In this document: piece by piece, positions 50,898 to 62,385 of the stretch | How positions within the stretch are numbered: position 1 is the first letter of the stretch | How the letters are laid out: each line of letters starts with the position of its first letter | Source: CAMUQR01 sp963516005 | Lineage (GTDB): Bacteria; Patescibacteriota; Saccharimonadia; Saccharimonadales; Saccharimonadaceae | Assembly (NCBI GenBank): GCA_963516005.1 | Contig: CAUPYP010000002.1 | Span: 185,600-249,599, forward strand | Reading direction: 5' to 3' | DNA: 64,000 bases | The notes under the pieces: model-generated | Told to the model about the DNA's origin: nothing | The model's input: the letters and a program-made list of their open reading frames with translations, nothing else | Databases searched by the model: none | Translations under genes and position numbers: made by a program

Positions 50898-53807
50898 GTG
50901 GAAGATTTTTTATATCTAATCTATGGTCTAATAGTACTGGCTGGCGGGGCTGGTGTGGTGTTTTTGGTGTGGACGCAATATCGTAAATTTTTGCAAGAAT
51001 CAAAAAACTACGAGCGCGGTCTTAAGATGGTCTATTTGCACATTCATTTACCACCAAGTAGTACTGATTTGGAATCGACCGGATCGAGCCGTGACCAGCG
51101 TGATTTAACGGATGAGATTTTGTCGCAGGCACAGGTGATGTATAGTATTATTGCTTCGACGGTTTATAGCGGATTTAAGGCGCGGTTATTCGGTCAGCGA
51201 CATTTATCGTTTGAAATCGTCGCTAAAGACGGTCTAATTTACTATTACGCCGTAGTGCCAATGTCGTTAATTGATATTATCAAACAAGCTATTTCTACAG
51301 CTTATCCTTCTGCTCGTATTGAGGAGGTTGAAGGAAAAAATATTTTTCAAGAATCGGCTAACTATAACTCAATCTGTGGTGGTGAGTTTACTCTGCGCAA
51401 AGAGCCGGCCTATCCAATTCTGACTTACCAAGAATCAAAACAGGATGTGTCGCGTTCACTACTTAACGCCTTGTCAGCTTCTAAACAGGGCGATGGTGTA
51501 GCGATTCAGATTTTGATTCGACCAGCTGATGAATCATGGGTTGATGTTGCAATAAATACAACAAAAGCTATGCGAGAAGGTAAAAAAGGAGGTTCGAAAG
51601 GCCTGAATATCGGTTATAAACCAGGAGAACTGTTGGAGGTGTTGTGGAAACCACCACAATCTAATAAGCAGAAAGATGATTTCAAAGGACCGGACGAAGT
51701 TGATCGTATGGCAATTGATGCTATAGAAAATAAAATTCGTTATCCTGGATTTGAAACCCTGGTGCGTGTCGTGGTATCGTCTGATACCTCGACTCGTTCG
51801 CAATCAATTTTGCAAAATATCATTGCCTCATTTGCACTACTTAACTCCACTAATTTTAATGGTTTCAAATATAATCAATTCAAAAATATTGATGAGCTGG
51901 TGACGGCTTATATTATGCGTTTTTTCCCACAGAGTATTAAAACTAATATTTTAAACAGCGTGGAGTTGGCAACTTTATTTCACCTTCCAAGTCAAAAAGA
52001 TATTCCGACTTCGCAAATCAAGCGTCAGGCAACTAAACAAGTTGACGGTCCGACGGATTTGATTGAAGAGGGTCTATTGCTTGGTTATAACGAGTTCCGA
52101 GGTGTTAAAAAACCGATTCGTCTCAGCGCCAAAGATCGCTTGCGTCACACCTATTTTATCGGCCAAACCGGTACTGGTAAATCTGGTTTGTTAGAAAACT
52201 TAGCCTATCAGGATATTATGGATGGTAAGGGTTTTGCTTTCGTCGACCCACACGGTGATTCAGTTGAGCGATTGCTTGGAATGATTCCGCGCAATCGTGT
52301 TGAAGATGTGATTTATTTTAATCCAAGTGATATTGATAATCCAATTGGATTGAACCTATTTGAGTTCGAAAACGAGGATCAAAAAGATTTCTTGATTCAG
52401 GAATGTATTCAAATGTTATACGGATTATATGACCCGGGTCATACTGGTATTATGGGTCCGCGCTTTGAGACTTGGTTTCGTAATGCCGCCTTGGCGCTGA
52501 TGGCTGATCCAGACGGTTCATCATTTATTGATGTGCCAAAGATGTTCAGCGATCCAGACTTTATGAATTATAAGATGCAGTTCGTGACGGATATGACGGT
52601 ACGTGATTTCTGGCTGAAAGAAATGGCAATGATGCCAGAATCGGCCAAGGGCGAAATTCTTGGCTGGTTTGCCTCGAAATTCGGCGCTTTTTTGTCAAAT
52701 GAAATGATGCGCAATATCATTGGTCAAACTAAATCAGGCTTTAATATGCGTCAGATTATGGATAATAATAAAATTCTATTAATTAACCTTTCGAAGGGTC
52801 GGACTGGTGAGCTGAACGCGAAGTTGCTCGGTATGATGTTCGTGATGAAGTTTCAGGCGGCGGCGATGAGTCGAGCTGATATGCCAGAGGCGGAACGTAA
52901 GGAGTTTTGTCTGTATGTTGACGAGTTTCAAAACTTTGCTACGGAGAGTTTTGAATCAATTTTGTCAGAAGCTCGTAAATATAAACTGAACTTGATTGTT
53001 GCTAACCAGTTCATGACACAGTTGACGGAAAAAATTCGCGAAGCAATTATCGGTAACGTCGGTACGATTATTGCTGGTCGGATTGGTATTACCGATGCTC
53101 AGATTCTTGAGAAACGCTTTTTGCCTGTGTTTAATGCTGAAGATCTGACGCGACTTCCTAATTATCAAACGATTACCACGGTGATGATTAATAACACGCC
53201 ATCTAGTCCGTTCAGTATGAACCTCTTACCGCCAGTCGGCGATTCCAGTGACGCGGTACGTGACGCAATTAAACGCTTGTCGGCCACGAGATTTGGCCAA
53301 AGTCGGGCGATGATTGACGCTGAAATTGCTAAACGCCTATCAGCTGGTTCACAACAGTCAAATCAGCAGACTCAGTCTATGCCCGGAGCGACTATACCTG
53401 GGGTGCCGGCTAATCATCAGCTTAGTGCGCCTTCTACCGATCAGGAAGAGAGCTTCTTGGATGGTTGGCTGAAAAAACGTCGTGAGCTCAAAGCACAGAG
53501 TCAAAACAATCTAGACACTGTGCAAGTTAGTACCAACCATCCACAGACTTCTTTGACACTACCATCGTTAGCTGCACCGCCTGTAAGATCAGATACGCAG
53601 GCGAGCCAGTCAACGGGTGTAACTTCTACCAGTCGTCCTATGAATGAAATTAAAACTAAAGTAACGCATTTGACGAGTGGGTCGGACAATGAATCAGTGA
53701 ATGCTCCTCAAGCTAAAGTGATGGACATTAAACCGCCTTTAAAGCCAAATAATAGCCTGAAAATTGGCTCCGATGATGAGCAAGAGTTAGACTTACGTAT
53801 TAAGTAA
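50898..53807 (+). CDS. TraG/VirD4-like secretion or conjugation ATPase
   Basis: GTG start at 50898 after AAGAGGGG. The 969-residue protein has an N-terminal membrane helix (about 4-26), a large domain to about 410, then an ATPase domain with Walker A GQTGTGKSGLLENL (about 422), FVDPHGDSVERLL, and Walker B FCLYVDEFQNFATESF (about 675), with VANQFMTQL as sensor. It ends in a Gln/Ser/Pro-rich tail of about 170 residues. The motor resembles type IV coupling proteins and DUF87/HerA-type ATPases. No relaxase, VirB4 or pilus-channel genes lie nearby, so a role in DNA transfer or protein export is unproven. Confidence 0.82.
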   Translation: MEDFLYLIYGLIVLAGGAGVVFLVWTQYRKFLQESKNYERGLKMVYLHIHLPPSSTDLESTGSSRDQRDLTDEILSQAQVMYSIIASTVYSGFKARLFGQRHLSFEIVAKDGLIYYYAVVPMSLIDIIKQAISTAYPSARIEEVEGKNIFQESANYNSICGGEFTLRKEPAYPILTYQESKQDVSRSLLNALSASKQGDGVAIQILIRPADESWVDVAINTTKAMREGKKGGSKGLNIGYKPGELLEVLWKPPQSNKQKDDFKGPDEVDRMAIDAIENKIRYPGFETLVRVVVSSDTSTRSQSILQNIIASFALLNSTNFNGFKYNQFKNIDELVTAYIMRFFPQSIKTNILNSVELATLFHLPSQKDIPTSQIKRQATKQVDGPTDLIEEGLLLGYNEFRGVKKPIRLSAKDRLRHTYFIGQTGTGKSGLLENLAYQDIMDGKGFAFVDPHGDSVERLLGMIPRNRVEDVIYFNPSDIDNPIGLNLFEFENEDQKDFLIQECIQMLYGLYDPGHTGIMGPRFETWFRNAALALMADPDGSSFIDVPKMFSDPDFMNYKMQFVTDMTVRDFWLKEMAMMPESAKGEILGWFASKFGAFLSNEMMRNIIGQTKSGFNMRQIMDNNKILLINLSKGRTGELNAKLLGMMFVMKFQAAAMSRADMPEAERKEFCLYVDEFQNFATESFESILSEARKYKLNLIVANQFMTQLTEKIREAIIGNVGTIIAGRIGITDAQILEKRFLPVFNAEDLTRLPNYQTITTVMINNTPSSPFSMNLLPPVGDSSDAVRDAIKRLSATRFGQSRAMIDAEIAKRLSAGSQQSNQQTQSMPGATIPGVPANHQLSAPSTDQEESFLDGWLKKRRELKAQSQNNLDTVQVSTNHPQTSLTLPSLAAPPVRSDTQASQSTGVTSTSRPMNEIKTKVTHLTSGSDNESVNAPQAKVMDIKPPLKPNNSLKIGSDDEQELDLRIK

Positions 53808-53833
53808 AACCGCCCCGACAAGGGCGGTTTTAA
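53806..53833. terminator. Bidirectional terminator
   Basis: AAAACCGCCC (53806-53815) and GGGCGGTTTT (53822-53831) form a 10-bp stem between convergent genes. Confidence 0.85.
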
Positions 53834-53853
53834 ATGGTTTTACGGTGTTAAAC

Positions 53854-54345
53854 CTATTGTTTTTTAGGTTTAGCCATGATTAAGCTGATGAATCCGACAA
53901 TGAAGCTAGAGATTAGCAGTATTATTACGATCAATGGGTTATAGTAATAATTATAAACAGTACATAATGAATAATAGATAATATTTAAGATGAAGAAAAA
54001 CATCATCCCGCGGGCGATAGCGGTCGGATTGAGTAATAAGTCATTGACCATGAAGGCAATTATTTCAAAGCCACGATTATGAACAATTTTGGAGGCTTGG
54101 CGCTCTGGTCGCGGTAGATTGTCACGCATCTCAGTGATGGTCTTAATAAAACCATGATTAACAGTGCGTCGGCTTAAAGTATCGCCTTGGACGTTTTTTA
54201 ACTTACTGATTTTAATGATTTGATTAGTGTGTAATACTTGTGAACCGAGCAGGCGATTGACGGTTTGAACTTTCGTTAGTTTGCGGTTTTTCTTACTTTT
54301 CTTAGCCTGTATGAAGCTGTTGATAATATCTGCTTTCTTAGCCAT
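53854..54345 (-). CDS. Two-span membrane protein of unknown function
   Basis: The 163-residue product has a basic N-terminal half (about 1-90, Lys/Arg-rich with ISKLKNVQGDTLSRRTVNHG) and two membrane helices (about 108-128 and 136-157). No recognised family. It overlaps the upstream gene by one base and is almost certainly co-transcribed and translated with it. Confidence 0.75.
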   Translation of the reverse strand: MAKKADIINSFIQAKKSKKNRKLTKVQTVNRLLGSQVLHTNQIIKISKLKNVQGDTLSRRTVNHGFIKTITEMRDNLPRPERQASKIVHNRGFEIIAFMVNDLLLNPTAIARGMMFFFILNIIYYSLCTVYNYYYNPLIVIILLISSFIVGFISLIMAKPKKQ

Positions 54346-55511
54346 TAGATAATTCCTTGATTGATGTTATGGCGAATGATACGAATTTCTTTAGAAATGA
54401 AATTGATGCGAGCAATGTGTAGAATTTTAAACATAACAATGAGCAGTAGACACAGAAGGATTGAAATTAAAATCTTGTAATCATGGCGTGATGGAGTGAG
54501 ATACTGATGGGTTAATAATTCAACTTGCTTGAGCGGGCTACAACTAGCCTTAACGGTGTTTGTGGCATTGCCAATGCTTAGGGTTAGTTGACAATCATGG
54601 CTGGTTGGCGAATTAACATTTAATGGGTTGGAGCTAAAAAGATGGTTAGTTTTGATATAAATATCATAAGTTAGGCTTTGGCGTGGACGAAGATTGTTAA
54701 TCTGCCAATAAATTGTCTGATCGCTATTGAGTGAATTGTTTAAAATATGAGCGTATTCAGCAATATCGCTTAAGTTAATTTTCACAACATCAGATAGTAT
54801 TTCTTGAGATGTGTTTGTAGCGGTAATCGTGTATTTAAGGGATTGTCCAGGGTTAACATATAGAGGTGATTGAGTATTTGTAGTTGAATTTACAACGTTT
54901 ATCTGAAACGCTAATGGTTGTGTTGTATTTAGAGCAACATTATTTAATAACAGATTGCCATTATTCAAAATTGTAAAATTATTACCATTGTGTCCATTAA
55001 TGGCTAAACCATAGTATTGTTTTTGGCAGTGATGGGCATAGACTGCTAAATCGCGATTGATAGTAATTTGTCCAATATTGTTGAGCGGTGAAAAATTAAT
55101 TTCCACGCAAGATGTCTGGATAGTTGGTGATTGCGCTAAAGTCATTTTAGTAACTGAGGTATTATTAATATTGAAATGCTGATAAATTCGCACTAATTCG
55201 GAATTGTCATTGATGCCATTAAAGAAGTTATTTTGCGAAAAATTGTTAATCTGCGAATCTTGATTGATGAGAAGATGGCGCGACAGGCTGGTGCTAGTCG
55301 GTTTAGTATTTAAACCAGGTGTATTTAGTGATAAATGGGAATTATTATTGACTGATATAGCCATGGCAATAATTAACAGATTTAGAACTACAAACAGAAT
55401 AATTTTCAGATTGTTTGATCTGTCGTGTTTAATTTTTACATCATAAGCCGCTAAGTGCCAAACCATAGCTGGACTATAGGCTAAATGAGCGACTATTTTT
55501 CTAAAATTCAT
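54345..55511 (-). CDS. Membrane protein with external DUF11-like domain
   Basis: The 388-residue protein has a membrane helix near each end (about 36-56 and 347-367) with an Asn-rich external domain between them. The segment VNPGQSLKYTITATNTSQE followed by LSDVVKINLSD is the pattern of DUF11/CARDB-like repeats found in surface proteins. GAGGATAATGG precedes the minus-strand ATG. It forms a pair with the downstream two-span protein. A role in cell surface structure or host contact is possible but unproven. Confidence 0.75.
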   Translation of the reverse strand: MNFRKIVAHLAYSPAMVWHLAAYDVKIKHDRSNNLKIILFVVLNLLIIAMAISVNNNSHLSLNTPGLNTKPTSTSLSRHLLINQDSQINNFSQNNFFNGINDNSELVRIYQHFNINNTSVTKMTLAQSPTIQTSCVEINFSPLNNIGQITINRDLAVYAHHCQKQYYGLAINGHNGNNFTILNNGNLLLNNVALNTTQPLAFQINVVNSTTNTQSPLYVNPGQSLKYTITATNTSQEILSDVVKINLSDIAEYAHILNNSLNSDQTIYWQINNLRPRQSLTYDIYIKTNHLFSSNPLNVNSPTSHDCQLTLSIGNATNTVKASCSPLKQVELLTHQYLTPSRHDYKILISILLCLLLIVMFKILHIARINFISKEIRIIRHNINQGII

Positions 55512-55564
55512 ACCATTATCCTCAAAGATATGTTACCATAAGCGGTATAAGCTAGGCAAGACGC

Positions 55565-55593
55565 TTGAGCAATTATTAAATTTGGTTTATACT
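55565..55593 (+). promoter_or_regulatory. gyrB-gyrA promoter
   Basis: TTGAGC (55565-55570), 17-bp spacer, TATACT (55588-55593); leader of about 35 nt with GTGAGGAG before the ATG. Confidence 0.75.
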
Positions 55594-55634
55594 AGAGACT
55601 GAATTTTCAACAAAATATTGGGAAGTGAGGAGAA

Positions 55635-57611
55635 ATGACCAAACAAAAAAGCGACAGTAGCTATGACAGCTCCCAAATTCAGGTGCTGGAAGGCTTAGAA
55701 GCAGTCCGTAAGCGTCCGGGAATGTATATTGGTAGCACCGGTTATGAAGGTGTGCACCACTTAATTAAAGAAATTGCTGACAACTCAATTGATGAGGTAA
55801 TTGCTGGTTATGCTACAGAGGTTAAAATTACTTTATTGGCTGATGGTGGCGTGAATGTGATTGATAATGGTCGGGGTATTCCGATTGATAAACACCCAAA
55901 AACCGGTAAATCAACGCTAGAAACAGTTCTAACTGTCCTTCACGCTGGTGGTAAATTCGGTGGCGGTGGTTATAAAGTATCATCTGGTCTGCACGGCGTT
56001 GGTTCAAGTGTGGTCAACGCACTATCAACTCGCTTAATAGCTCGAGTGTTTAAAGATGGCTATGAATATGTTCAAGAATTTGAGCGCGGTGTGCCTCAGG
56101 CAGACATTAAAAAAGTCGGCAAAACTGATCAAACCGGTACATCAATTACTTTTTATCCAGATGGGGAAATCTTCTCAACGATCGAGTTGGACTATAAATG
56201 GGTCGTCAAATATATTCGTCATCAGGCTTACTTAACTAAGGGTACAAAACTATCAGTTCTCGAGGAAAAAGCTGGTAATCGCCAAGCTTTTTACTTTGAG
56301 GGTGGTATTAAAAGTTATGTGAAGCACCTCAACCGCGGTAAAGAAACAATTACTCCTGATATTTTCTATGTGGAAAGCCAAGTCGAAGATTCTGGCGTGG
56401 AAATTGCTTTGCAATATAACGACAGTTTTCTTGAGAACGTGCAGGCGTTTGCTAATAACGTCTTAAACCCTGATGGCGGTACTCATGTCACTGGTTTTCG
56501 GGCGGCGATGACCCGGATTATAAATGATTATGCCCGTAAAAATGGTTTGTTGAAAGAAAAAGAAGAAAGCTTAACTGGTGAAGACATTCGTGAGGGCTTA
56601 ACGGCAGTTGTGCTTGTAAAACTACCAGATCCGCAATTCGAGGGTCAGACTAAAAATAAACTCGGCAATCCAGAGGTGCGTGGTTATGTTGAGCAGGTGA
56701 TGGCTGAGTATTTTGGTTATTATCTTGAAGAAAATCCGGCTTCAGCCAAGAAGATGATTTCAAAATCGCTGATGGCAGCCCGAGCGCGCAAGGCAGCCCG
56801 AGCGGCTCGCGATAACGTGATCCGTAAAGGTGCACTGGATGGATTGAACCTACCAGGTAAGTTGGCGGACTGTTCAAGTAAAAACCCTGATGAATGTGAA
56901 CTATATATTGTCGAGGGTGACTCGGCTGGCGGTTCGGCTAAATCTGGGCGTGACTCCAAGACGCAAGCTATCTTGCCATTACGTGGTAAGGTGCTAAATA
57001 CTGAACGTGCTCGATTAGATCGTATGCTGGCTAACAATGAAATCGTTAGCTTGATTAAGGGTATGGGCGTGGGTATCGGTGAACAATTTGATATCTCAGG
57101 TTTGCGTTATAATCGCATTATTATCATGACCGATGCCGATGTTGACGGTTCGCACATCGCGACTTTGCTAATGACTTTCTTCTTCCGTTATATGCGTGAG
57201 GTAGTTGACCAAGGCCATATTTATCTGGCAAAACCGCCTCTGTACCTGATTCGTACTGGCAAAAATACGAAGTTTTATGCTTATAGCGATGAAGAACGTG
57301 ACCAAATTATCGAAGATTTAATCCAAAAACGCATTGCTAACGGTGCACAAATTGATCCAAATGATGACCGTAACAAACAAGCTGGCGTGACCATGCTTCA
57401 ACGTTACAAAGGTCTTGGTGAAATGGATGCGACTCAGCTCTGGGAAACAACCATGAACCCGGAAAATCGTGTGTTAGTACAGGTGACTGTCGAGGATGCT
57501 GAAAAAGCCGATGCAATCTTTACGAAATTAATGGGAGATGAGGCTTCTTTGCGCAAAAACTTTATTCAAAACCGCGCAAAATTCGTCAATCTAGAGGATT
57601 TGGATGTTTAA
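55635..57611 (+). CDS. gyrB: DNA gyrase subunit B
   Basis: The 658-residue protein has the GHKL ATPase domain (VRKRPGMYIGSTGYEGVHHL, DNGRGIPIDKHPKTG, GGGYKVSSGLHGVGSSVVN), the transducer domain, and the TOPRIM domain with EGDSAGGSAKSGRDSKTQAI and DADVDGSHIATLL, then the short C-terminal tail typical of non-proteobacterial GyrB. With GyrA it supercoils DNA using ATP. It ends 20 nt before the preferred gyrA ATG. Confidence 0.96.
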   Translation: MTKQKSDSSYDSSQIQVLEGLEAVRKRPGMYIGSTGYEGVHHLIKEIADNSIDEVIAGYATEVKITLLADGGVNVIDNGRGIPIDKHPKTGKSTLETVLTVLHAGGKFGGGGYKVSSGLHGVGSSVVNALSTRLIARVFKDGYEYVQEFERGVPQADIKKVGKTDQTGTSITFYPDGEIFSTIELDYKWVVKYIRHQAYLTKGTKLSVLEEKAGNRQAFYFEGGIKSYVKHLNRGKETITPDIFYVESQVEDSGVEIALQYNDSFLENVQAFANNVLNPDGGTHVTGFRAAMTRIINDYARKNGLLKEKEESLTGEDIREGLTAVVLVKLPDPQFEGQTKNKLGNPEVRGYVEQVMAEYFGYYLEENPASAKKMISKSLMAARARKAARAARDNVIRKGALDGLNLPGKLADCSSKNPDECELYIVEGDSAGGSAKSGRDSKTQAILPLRGKVLNTERARLDRMLANNEIVSLIKGMGVGIGEQFDISGLRYNRIIIMTDADVDGSHIATLLMTFFFRYMREVVDQGHIYLAKPPLYLIRTGKNTKFYAYSDEERDQIIEDLIQKRIANGAQIDPNDDRNKQAGVTMLQRYKGLGEMDATQLWETTMNPENRVLVQVTVEDAEKADAIFTKLMGDEASLRKNFIQNRAKFVNLEDLDV

Positions 57612-57630
57612 TATGGAAGAGGATAAGAAA

Positions 57631-60120
57631 ATGTCAACAGAAGCAGAAATTATCAATCAGCCAACTCACTCTCGAGTGATTGAGAATCGTACTCTTGAAA
57701 ATGTCATGGAAGACAGCTTCTTGCGTTATTCAATGAGCGTGATTGTTGATCGTGCTTTACCAGATGTGCGTGATGGCTTAAAGCCAGTGCATCGTCGGAT
57801 TTTATACTCAATGGAGCGCAATGGCTGGCGTTTTGGCACTAAATACACCAAATCAGCACGTATCACTGGTGATGTGATGGGTAAATATCACCCGCACGGT
57901 GATTCAGCGATTTATGACGCAATGGTGCGTTTGGCGCAAGATTGGAACCTGCGCTATACACTAGTCGATGGTCAGGGTAACTTTGGTTCAATGGACGGTG
58001 ACCCAGCGGCGGCTTCGCGTTATACTGAGGCGCGCATGAGCAAAGCTGGTGGTGAACTCTTGGTTGATTTAGATAAAAATACTGTTGATTTTCGCGATAA
58101 CTATGATGGTTCAGAGCGTGAGCCAGTTGTTTTACCAGCAAAATTACCTAATTTATTGCTAAATGGTCAAGTTGGTATTGCAGTCGGTATGGCAACCAGT
58201 ATTCCAACTCACAACCTCAGTGAGGTAGTAGATGCAACAGTCGCTCTGATTGATAAACCAGAATCGACCGTTGATGATTTGATGAAGTTTATCAAAGGTC
58301 CAGATTTTCCAACTGGAGCGATTGTGTACGGTGGTGCGCCAATGAAGCAGGCTTATCTAACGGGTCGAGGTAGTGTAACGATGCGTGCGGTTGCTAACAT
58401 CGAGGAGACGAAACGTGGTCGTCATCAGATCGTGGTGACGGAAATCCCGTATATGGTCAACAAAGCTTCTTTGATTGAAAAAATTGCTGAATTAGTTAAA
58501 GAGAAGAAACTGACCGCGATCAGTGACTTGCGTGATGAAAGTGCACGCGGTGTGGTGCGGGTGGTGATTGAGCTGAAAAAAGACGCTTATCCGAAAAAAG
58601 TCTTAAATCAACTCTATAAGATGACCCAATTACAGACAGCTTTTCACTATAATATGTTAGCCTTGGTGGATGGTTTACAGCCACGCGTGCTTGGTTTGGT
58701 GGATATTCTGAGCGAGTTCGTTAAACACCGTCAAAAAGTAGTACGTCGCCGCACTGAGTTTGAATTGCAAAAAGCTAAAGATCGTGCGCATATCTTAGAA
58801 GGTTTGAAAATCGCGCTTGATCATATTGATGAAGTGATTAAAACCATTCGTGCTTCCAAAAACGACGAGGAAACTGAGGCGAACTTGATTGCCAAGTTTG
58901 ATTTATCGCAAATTCAAGCTCGAGCCATTATGGCGATGCAGTTGCGTCGCTTAAATGCGCTTAACCGTCAGGCAATTGAAGATGAATTAGCAGAACTTTT
59001 GAAACTAATCGGTGAATTAGAACGAATTTTGGCTGATGAAAACGAAATTTTGCGTATTATTAAAGAAGAATTACTAGAAATCAAAGAAAAATACGGTGAT
59101 GAACGCCGTTCACAAATTATTAATCACGAACTTGGTAAATTCAGTGATGAGGAGTTAATTCCAGAAGAGCAATCGGTAATTATCCTGACTAGTGAGAATT
59201 ACATTAAGCGAACTCTAATGAGTGATTATCGTCGCCAAAATCGTGGTGGTAAGGGCAAACGAGGTATTACGACTAAGGAACAGGATGTAATTGATCGGTT
59301 AGTGCCAGCAAGTACGCATGACTATCTATTGTTCTTTACTAACAGAGGTCGAGTGTTCCGCTTGAAGGCTTATGAAGTGCCGGCGGCTAGTCTAACAGCC
59401 AAAGGCGTAGCGGCGGTTAACTTATTACAACTTCAACCAGAAGAAAAAATCACCTCAATTATTCACTCGCCACGTAATGAAAATGAAAATGGCTATCTGT
59501 TTATGGCAACCACCAAGGGTGTTGTCAAAAAAACACCAATTGATAAATATGCGAATATCCGCACCAATGGTCTGATTTCCATTACTCTGGACGATGGTGA
59601 CGAACTGCGCTATATTCGACGCACTAGCGGTAAAGATGAGCTGATTTTATCTACTTCAGCTGGTCAAGCCGTTCGCTTTGATGAAAATGATATTCGCCCA
59701 ATGGGTCGTTCGGCGCGTGGTGTGCGGGGCGTCCGCCTCCGTCCAAATGATTGGGTGGTAGGTATGGATGTCATCTCTGATGCTTCGAAAAAGATCTTAG
59801 TCATTAGTAAGAATGGCTATGGCAAAATGACCAATGTTAATCTGTTCGCTGCTCATAAGCGGGGCGGGGTTGGCATCAAAGCTGCTACCGTAACGGCAAA
59901 AACCGGTCCAATTATTACCGCTCGAACTGTCTGTGATGATGCTGAAGAATTACTAATGATCTCTGAAAAAGGTCAGACCATCCGCGTTGGCATCAATGAT
60001 GTCCCTTCGTTGGGTCGCACTACTCAGGGTGTACGGATTATGCGTCTGAACGATGGAGATGCAGTTGCTTCAATCGGCATTTTGATGAAAGAAGACGCTG
60101 AGATCAAAGAAGAAGATTAA
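57631..60120 (+). CDS. gyrA: DNA gyrase subunit A
   Basis: I prefer ATG 57631 (MSTEAEIINQ) because AGAGGA lies 7 nt upstream; ATGs at 57604 and 57613 overlap or touch gyrB without a site. The 829-residue protein has RYSMSVIVDRALPDVRDGLK, the catalytic Tyr in AASRYTEARM, HPHGDSAIYDAMVR, a coiled-coil tower, and six C-terminal blades. RRQNRGGKGKRG is the GyrA-box that separates gyrase from topoisomerase IV. The position matching E. coli Ser83 is Ser, the quinolone-sensitive state. Confidence 0.96.
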   Translation: MSTEAEIINQPTHSRVIENRTLENVMEDSFLRYSMSVIVDRALPDVRDGLKPVHRRILYSMERNGWRFGTKYTKSARITGDVMGKYHPHGDSAIYDAMVRLAQDWNLRYTLVDGQGNFGSMDGDPAAASRYTEARMSKAGGELLVDLDKNTVDFRDNYDGSEREPVVLPAKLPNLLLNGQVGIAVGMATSIPTHNLSEVVDATVALIDKPESTVDDLMKFIKGPDFPTGAIVYGGAPMKQAYLTGRGSVTMRAVANIEETKRGRHQIVVTEIPYMVNKASLIEKIAELVKEKKLTAISDLRDESARGVVRVVIELKKDAYPKKVLNQLYKMTQLQTAFHYNMLALVDGLQPRVLGLVDILSEFVKHRQKVVRRRTEFELQKAKDRAHILEGLKIALDHIDEVIKTIRASKNDEETEANLIAKFDLSQIQARAIMAMQLRRLNALNRQAIEDELAELLKLIGELERILADENEILRIIKEELLEIKEKYGDERRSQIINHELGKFSDEELIPEEQSVIILTSENYIKRTLMSDYRRQNRGGKGKRGITTKEQDVIDRLVPASTHDYLLFFTNRGRVFRLKAYEVPAASLTAKGVAAVNLLQLQPEEKITSIIHSPRNENENGYLFMATTKGVVKKTPIDKYANIRTNGLISITLDDGDELRYIRRTSGKDELILSTSAGQAVRFDENDIRPMGRSARGVRGVRLRPNDWVVGMDVISDASKKILVISKNGYGKMTNVNLFAAHKRGGVGIKAATVTAKTGPIITARTVCDDAEELLMISEKGQTIRVGINDVPSLGRTTQGVRIMRLNDGDAVASIGILMKEDAEIKEED

Positions 60121-60154
60121 TATATCTATATAATAAATATAGTCAAAAAACCGC

Positions 60155-60192
60155 AAAATCCGCTATTTTCAGATGAAATAGCGGATTTTTTG
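60155..60192 (+). terminator. gyrA terminator
   Basis: AAAATCCGCTATTT pairs with GAAATAGCGGATTTT, followed by T-run, 60155-60192. Confidence 0.9.
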
Positions 60193-60222
60193 AAAAAAGT
60201 ACCAAAATCTTTGAAAAAAGTG

Positions 60223-60251
60223 TTGACTTTAATTTCTAAATGGTGTAGAAT
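60223..60251 (+). promoter_or_regulatory. 16S rRNA promoter
   Basis: TTGACT (60223-60228), 17-bp spacer, TAGAAT (60246-60251), about 110 nt before mature 16S. Confidence 0.8.
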
Positions 60252-60294
60252 CTTAATCAGTCTTTTGTTTGTGCAATGCAAATAGGGAGAAACA

Positions 60295-60316
60295 TTAACA
60301 ATTTACTTGTGCAATT
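60295..60316 (+). other. Pre-16S processing stem, 5' arm
   Basis: A 22-nt sequence perfectly complementary to 61991-62012; adjacent bases (CATC 60318-60321, then TCTATA) also pair with the trailer. It brings the ends of pre-16S together for RNase III-type cutting. Confidence 0.85.
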
Positions 60317-60361
60317 ACATCGTCAGTCTATATGTTTACAATGTTTTTTAAACATTTTATT

Positions 60362-61867
<1,506 letters not shown>

Positions 61868-61990
61868 CTAGGGAGAAATCAGGGGCTTGTCTGGTAAAAC
61901 AGATTGGCTACCCAGGTCGGTCCGATTATTATGAAAAGCTTGCATAATAATCATAACGGATTTAAGCTAAAACTTTGTATAGACAAGATG

Positions 61991-62012
61991 AATTGCACAA
62001 GTAAATTGTTAA
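61991..62012 (+). other. Pre-16S processing stem, 3' arm
   Basis: Perfect 22-nt complement of 60295-60316, directly followed by the terminator. Confidence 0.85.
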
Positions 62013-62018
62013 AAACTA

Positions 62019-62048
62019 AAAAATCACTCTTTCGGGAGTGATTTTTTA
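62019..62048. terminator. 16S terminator (bidirectional)
   Basis: AAAATCACTC and GAGTGATTTT form a 10-bp stem with T-runs on both sides; it ends 16S and the opposing small gene. Confidence 0.85.
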
Positions 62049-62084
62049 ATGATTGTGGTTAATGAATTAATGTTTTTATAAAAA

Positions 62085-62321
62085 TTAGCGACCAAAACGG
62101 AAGAAAGTATCAATAAAAATACCCAGAATGATCGTATGAATATTGAGCATCACTAGGATACTGATGCCAAGTGCGACTAATCCCCATTTTTTATATCGTT
62201 CATAATCCGAGAGGCCAGCTCCGATATTGTCAGCAACCTTACGGTGATAACCGACAAATAAAGCGCTAAGAATAGTCAGTACCACCCCAAGCATAAAAGT
62301 TCCAAAACTAAATTTTTCCAT
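62085..62321 (-). CDS. Small two-span membrane protein within the rRNA locus
   Basis: The 78-residue product has membrane helices at about 8-25 and 47-70. On the minus strand TATAAT (62334-62329) lies exactly 7 nt before the ATG, the same geometry as many genes here, which supports a real leaderless gene. It is transcribed against the rRNA direction, between 16S and tRNA-Ala. No family recognised. Confidence 0.65.
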   Translation of the reverse strand: MEKFSFGTFMLGVVLTILSALFVGYHRKVADNIGAGLSDYERYKKWGLVALGISILVMLNIHTIILGIFIDTFFRFGR

Positions 62322-62337
62322 ATTTTTAATTATATAC

Positions 62338-62366
62338 TTGCAAAACTAAAAAATCTAGTGTAAAAT
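62338..62366 (+). promoter_or_regulatory. tRNA-Ala/tRNA-Ile promoter
   Basis: TTGCAA (62338-62343), 17-bp spacer, TAAAAT (62361-62366). Divergent with the small membrane gene promoter. Confidence 0.7.
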
Positions 62367-62385
62367 ACTTACTAGTCTTTGCTAT

